A DNA stretch of 8,769 bases from Bacteriovoracaceae bacterium (GTDB lineage Bacteria > Bdellovibrionota > Bacteriovoracia > Bacteriovoracales > Bacteriovoracaceae): positions 1-8,769 of the forward strand of contig JAGLCH010000092.1 in NCBI GenBank assembly GCA_023146355.1. The letters are read 5' to 3'. The translations under genes were made by a program, and so were the position numbers. The notes below the pieces were generated by a model. That model saw only the letters and a list, made by a program, of their open reading frames with translations. It searched no databases and was not told the origin of the DNA. This document shows positions 5,536 to 8,769 of this stretch, one piece after another (positions within the stretch are counted from its first letter, which is position 1; the number at the start of each line of letters is the position of its first letter).

Positions 5536-6549
5536 ATGCGTAAACGGATTGGGATCTCATACACCGCAGATAACATAGTGGTGAGAAATAATGGAAATGA
5601 GCTAGAACTTTTGGTGGTAAAGCGAAAGTATCCTCCCTTTCAGGGGGAGTGGGCACTTCCTGGAGGATTTATTGACCCAGGTGAGGAGCCGCTTACTGCA
5701 TCGCTCCGTGAGCTCGAAGAAGAAACAGCACTTATTTTAGCTGGTGACCGGGCGATTTCCTTATCTGTTCGTGAAAAAGAAGATCGAGACCCTCGCGGGC
5801 GTGTCATTACTTATCCCTTTTTATTTTGGCTTAAAAATGAAGAGTCTAGCGTTGTCGCTGGTGATGACGCCGCTCAAGCAGAATGGATTCCGCTTTTGAA
5901 GCTAGGCCGCTTGGCCTTTGACCACGGTGCCATCTTGTGTGAGGCATTAGGAATGTTTTGGCCTAACATGGCATCCTATGAATCGCGCTTGGAGGGATCT
6001 ACCCTTCCAGATCTTTTCTATAAAAAAAGAGAGCAGTCTTCTGTTTATTTTGGGGGAAGTTTCAATCCTTGGCACGCCGGCCATGGGGAGTGCCTTGATC
6101 AGTGTCTTGAGGCGCAAGGTGAATATGATATCATTATAGTTCCAGATTTTAACCCATGGAAGTCAGGAACAGTCGAAGGGGAGCGATGTTTTTTTCAGAG
6201 CTACCTCAAGTTGGCAAAAATAGTTAAAGAGTGTCCCTATTCTATCTTTTCTGGATTTTGGGGAGCAGAGAAACCGAATCCGACAATTAGTTGGCTACCT
6301 AATACATATGATAAGTCCAAGGCCCTTTTAATTGGTGATGATAATTTTCTTAAAATTGATCAGTGGAAAGACTTTGAGAAGCTGCTCAGCTCAATACAAA
6401 CCCTCTATGTTGTTCCAAGGGAGCATCCCCTTGATAGAATTAAGGAAATGCAATCTTGGCTGAGTACTATTTGCCTTGAGCTTCAGATAGAAATCTTGGA
6501 AGAGCATCGTTACCAGCACCTTTCATCTACGGAGCTTAGGGGGCATTAG
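5536..6549 (+). CDS. Nudix hydrolase - NadD-like nucleotidyltransferase fusion protein
   Basis: This 337-residue protein has two domains. Residues about 8-145 form a Nudix hydrolase with the box G44-x5-E50-x7-R58-E59-L60-x-E62-E63-x-A65-L66; the late glycine of the consensus is Ala. The following DRDPRGR (83-89) resembles ADP-ribose pyrophosphatases and NAD-linked Nudix proteins. Residues about 168-337 form an adenylyltransferase of the NadD type: GGSFNPWHAGH at 173-183 carries the nucleotide-binding HxGH (H180, H183), LLIGDDNFLKIDQW at 264-277 matches the NadD core, and LSSTELR at 329-335 is the C-terminal SSTxxR motif. The likely role is NAD synthesis or salvage with hydrolysis of ADP-ribose or a related nucleotide. 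An AGGA lies 6 nt before the ATG. The known NadM-Nudix proteins have the opposite domain order. Whether the second domain uses NMN, nicotinate mononucleotide or another substrate cannot be read from the sequence. Confidence 0.85.
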   Translation: MRKRIGISYTADNIVVRNNGNELELLVVKRKYPPFQGEWALPGGFIDPGEEPLTASLRELEEETALILAGDRAISLSVREKEDRDPRGRVITYPFLFWLKNEESSVVAGDDAAQAEWIPLLKLGRLAFDHGAILCEALGMFWPNMASYESRLEGSTLPDLFYKKREQSSVYFGGSFNPWHAGHGECLDQCLEAQGEYDIIIVPDFNPWKSGTVEGERCFFQSYLKLAKIVKECPYSIFSGFWGAEKPNPTISWLPNTYDKSKALLIGDDNFLKIDQWKDFEKLLSSIQTLYVVPREHPLDRIKEMQSWLSTICLELQIEILEEHRYQHLSSTELRGH

Positions 6550-7823
6550 ATCTTGCTGAGCTCTTTCCACTCGCCAATGGCCAGTTTGCCAAGAGTGACC
6601 TTATCTATAGAGAATCTAATAAGACGGAGAGTGGGGTGACCAATTGCCGCTGTCATCCGACGAACCTGACGGTTTCTGCCCTCTTTAATTTTAATCTCAA
6701 GCCAGCAAGTTGGGATTGATTTTCTGAATCGTACCGGCGGATTGCGCTCTTCAATTTTGTTATCCTTACCCATTAATTTTGCCTTACAGGGAAGTGTTCG
6801 CTTGCCCTGTATGCTTACTCCATATTCAAGTTTTTTTAGAGATTCCTTTGTGGGAATATTTTCCACTTGAACTAAGTAAGTTTTCTCTTTTTCATGCTTG
6901 GGGTTGGCCAATCTATTTTGGATGTTGCCGTCATTAGTGAGAAGGAGAAGTCCTTCGCTGTCTTTATCAAGACGACCCACAGGGTAGAGGTCTTTGGGGA
7001 TATTGTAATCACTTAAGGTTTTCTCCTTTGGATTGGGAGAGGTGAATTGGCATAGGACATCAAACGGCTTGTTGAAGATAACGTACTGGTATTTTGAAGT
7101 TACTCTGTGCTCTGTTTTGCCTTCAAGTATTTCGCCAAAAAGAGCTGGTCTTAATGCCTCGATGACTACATCCTTTTTACTAAAGGGATTATGAAAACTG
7201 AGGCGAAATGCGTGGAGTAGTTGCCCTTTGAGGTCTCGTTTTTCATTATCGGCAGCATTTCCATAGAGGTCGTCACCTACAATTGGAAATCCGTACTCTG
7301 CGGCGTGGGCGCGGATCTGGTGCATTCGTCCAGTAATTAAATTAAATTCAACTAAAGAAAGTTCACTTTGTCTATCCACTAATCTGTACTCGGTGATCGC
7401 TTTTTGTCCCCCTTTGGAAACTGGGATCATCTTTTCAATCCGCTTCACTCGCTCTTTTTTTAGGAATGATTCAAGTCGTGCTGATTCCTCTTTAGGGGCA
7501 CCTAAACAAACTGCGCAGTATTCTTTTTTTGCGGTGCGGTCTTTGAACATTTTTGCCAGGACAGGGTTTGCGCGCTCTGATTTTCCAAAGATAACAACCC
7601 CTGAAGTAAAGACATCAAGGCGGTGAGGGAGCACAAGGTAAACTTCTCTCCCGTTTTCTCTATTTTTTAAAAAGGCCGTAAGAGCATCAAAAAGGTTTGC
7701 GCGTTTTGGGTCTAGGGTCTTGTGCACCGGCCATCCCCGTTTTTTGTTAACGGCGATAAAATCATCGTCTTCAAAGATGATGTCTTTATGGGATAGGCGA
7801 ATGGTCTGTTCTTTTTTGTGCAT
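6546..7823 (-). CDS. Tandem pseudouridine synthase (RluA-like domain fused to RluE-like domain)
   Basis: This 425-residue protein has two complete catalytic domains of different pseudouridine synthase families. Residues about 13-225 are RluA/TruC-like: FIAVNKKRGWPVHK at 22-35, LPHRLDVFTSGVVIFGKS at 65-82 with catalytic D70, and LITGRMHQIRAH at 162-173. Residues about 245-425 are RsuA/RluB/RluE-like: YVIFNKPFDVLCQF at 247-260, YPVGRLDKDSEGLLLLTNDG at 280-299 with catalytic D286, and IKEGRNRQVRRM at 379-390. No S4 RNA-binding domain is seen; small RluE-type enzymes also lack it. Each domain should convert uridine to pseudouridine in rRNA or tRNA; the target sites are unknown. There is no clear ribosome binding site before the ATG. 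Its 3' end overlaps the convergent Nudix-NadD gene by 4 nt. Confidence 0.9.
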   Translation of the reverse strand: MHKKEQTIRLSHKDIIFEDDDFIAVNKKRGWPVHKTLDPKRANLFDALTAFLKNRENGREVYLVLPHRLDVFTSGVVIFGKSERANPVLAKMFKDRTAKKEYCAVCLGAPKEESARLESFLKKERVKRIEKMIPVSKGGQKAITEYRLVDRQSELSLVEFNLITGRMHQIRAHAAEYGFPIVGDDLYGNAADNEKRDLKGQLLHAFRLSFHNPFSKKDVVIEALRPALFGEILEGKTEHRVTSKYQYVIFNKPFDVLCQFTSPNPKEKTLSDYNIPKDLYPVGRLDKDSEGLLLLTNDGNIQNRLANPKHEKEKTYLVQVENIPTKESLKKLEYGVSIQGKRTLPCKAKLMGKDNKIEERNPPVRFRKSIPTCWLEIKIKEGRNRQVRRMTAAIGHPTLRLIRFSIDKVTLGKLAIGEWKELSKI

Positions 7824-7979
7824 ATACTAAGTTTTACAACTTCACCCAATTTACGGCAAGTAGTATTCGCAAGTTAGTTAAAGTGGACCTATGCACTCTG
7901 GATTTGGCGATAGAAAAAGAGGAAAACTTTTTTTTTGAGAGTCCTTTCATCATTATAATAATTGGAAAGGGCGGTAGAA
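7824..7979. other. Divergent intergenic region with a probable -10 element for the PocR gene
   Basis: This 156-nt region separates the leftward pseudouridine synthase gene from the rightward sensor gene. A perfect TATAAT (7954-7959) lies 20 nt before the sensor ATG. The only -35-like hexamer, TTGAGA (7935-7940), is just 13 nt away, too close, so an activator or a non-canonical -35 may be needed. A T-run of 9 at 7928-7936 follows a weak stem (AAAAAG 7914-7919 and CTTTTT 7927-7932). No promoter for the leftward gene is clear. Confidence 0.4.
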
Positions 7980-8769
7980 ATGACAAATATGTATGAGGTG
8001 CTTTTCGATAGTTTTCCCACTGCTATTGCAGTAGCGGAGCTAGAATTTAAAGATGGTGTTGCTTGTGACTTCACTATATTTGAATGTAATCCCGCGTTTA
8101 AAATAATCTGTAAAGGTATTACTGCCGATTGTTCTAGTCTTAAGGGGAGTGAATTTTTTAAAATATCTCCACCTCCTCATCTTGATGGGATAGTTAAGGT
8201 GCTCGATAGTGGGGCGACCTATGAATACTCCGCGAAAGTTGAACAAATATTTAAGAATTTAAAAATAATAGTTATTCCTCTTGGTAAGAATAAATTTGCC
8301 CTCAATGTTTCTGATAATAGTGAATTCGTACAGGCCAAACAAGAACTTGAAAGAAAAATATTCACGCTAACTAAACCCCTTGAAGCAGGGAGCGGAAACA
8401 TTTCATTTAATGATATTTTTGATCTAGATGACATGCAGGCACTTCAGGATCAATTTGCAGATGCCACAGGTGTTGCTTCAATCATTACGACACCAGACGG
8501 AGTGCCGATTACAAAACCAAGTAATTTCTCACGGCTTTGTAATGATTTAATTCGAAAAACTCCTAAAGGTTGCAAGAATTGCTATAAGTCTGACGCTGAA
8601 ATTGGAAAATTGTGCAAAGATGGGCCTATAGTTCGGCCATGTATGAGTGGAGGACTATGGGATGCTGGTGCTGGAATATCTGTTGGGGGAAGGCATATTG
8701 CAAATTGGCTCATTGGACAAGTAAGAGATGAAACGCAGAGTGAGGAAAAGATTAGGGCCTACGCCCGTA
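7980..8769 (+). CDS. PAS-PocR sensory protein, probably a histidine kinase (partial, runs off the right edge)
   Basis: The frame is open for 263 codons from ATG 7980 to the window end. Residues about 5-110 look like a PAS domain (LFDSFPTAIAVAELEFKDG, then FECNPAFKIICKGI). A charged helix follows (EFVQAKQELERKI, 115-127). From about 146 a PocR ligand-binding domain begins: DIFDLDDMQALQDQFADATG at 145-164, then IITTPDGVPI, C198-KN-C201-YKSD, P220-C221-M-SGGLWDAGAGI and ANWLIGQVRDE at 241-251. PocR domains sense small organic molecules and are often followed by histidine kinase or regulator domains, but here the output domain is beyond the window. GGAAAGGG (7963-7970) lies 9 nt upstream as ribosome binding site; a second in-frame ATG at 7989 is a less likely start. 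The cytosolic location is inferred from the lack of any membrane segment in this part. Confidence 0.85.
   Translation, partial: MTNMYEVLFDSFPTAIAVAELEFKDGVACDFTIFECNPAFKIICKGITADCSSLKGSEFFKISPPPHLDGIVKVLDSGATYEYSAKVEQIFKNLKIIVIPLGKNKFALNVSDNSEFVQAKQELERKIFTLTKPLEAGSGNISFNDIFDLDDMQALQDQFADATGVASIITTPDGVPITKPSNFSRLCNDLIRKTPKGCKNCYKSDAEIGKLCKDGPIVRPCMSGGLWDAGAGISVGGRHIANWLIGQVRDETQSEEKIRAYAR

Noticed and set aside
7891..7938. 15-codon mini-ORF in the leader of the PocR gene
   Set aside because: It has only a weak ribosome binding site, ends in a T-run, and lies upstream of the likely -10, so it would not be on the sensor transcript.
8040..8434. Minus-strand open frames at the right end
   Set aside because: They are antisense to the continuous 263-codon PAS-PocR frame, which has recognisable domain motifs.

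Overview
The window looks like ordinary chromosomal sequence from a Gram-negative bacterium with AT-rich DNA (about 60% A+T by eye). Nothing read here names the species. The sodium-pump decarboxylase operon, the PAS-PocR sensor and the unusual enzyme fusions would fit a marine or aquatic lineage such as Bacteriovoracales/Bdellovibrionota, but that placement is inference with low to moderate confidence.

Layout. (1) Positions 1-64 hold the start of a leftward gene that resembles a response-regulator receiver. (2) Positions 124-974 hold a compact two-gene cassette, a putative toxin followed by an HTH antitoxin. It lies between two perfect 80-bp direct repeats, and the right copy ends inside the terminator of the neighbouring operon. 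(3) Positions 5303-997 hold a six-gene leftward operon: methylmalonyl-CoA epimerase, then the alpha, delta, biotin-carrier and beta subunits of a sodium-pumping methylmalonyl-CoA decarboxylase, then a small ABM-fold protein, ending in a clear rho-independent terminator. (4) Positions 5536-6549 hold a rightward gene that fuses an N-terminal Nudix hydrolase to a C-terminal NadD-like nucleotidyltransferase. (5) Positions 7823-6546 hold a convergent gene, overlapping the previous one by 4 nt, that joins two complete pseudouridine synthase domains (RluA-like then RluE-like) in one chain. (6) Position 7980 to the right edge holds the 5' part of a PAS-PocR sensory protein, open at the window end.

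How the genes work together. The epimerase interconverts the (R) and (S) forms of methylmalonyl-CoA. MmdA moves the carboxyl group to the biotin on MmdC. MmdB, with MmdD as a likely assembly and anchoring subunit, releases CO2 and exports Na+. The products are propionyl-CoA and a sodium gradient. No biotin carboxylase is encoded here, which argues for a decarboxylase rather than an ATP-dependent carboxylase. The Nudix-NadD fusion suggests NAD or ADP-ribose metabolism, and the double pseudouridine synthase suggests rRNA and/or tRNA modification. The PocR sensor probably senses a small organic ligand; its output domain is outside the window.

The points most worth a second look are the direct-repeat-bounded toxin-antitoxin cassette, the reversed-order Nudix-NadD fusion and the tandem pseudouridine synthase.
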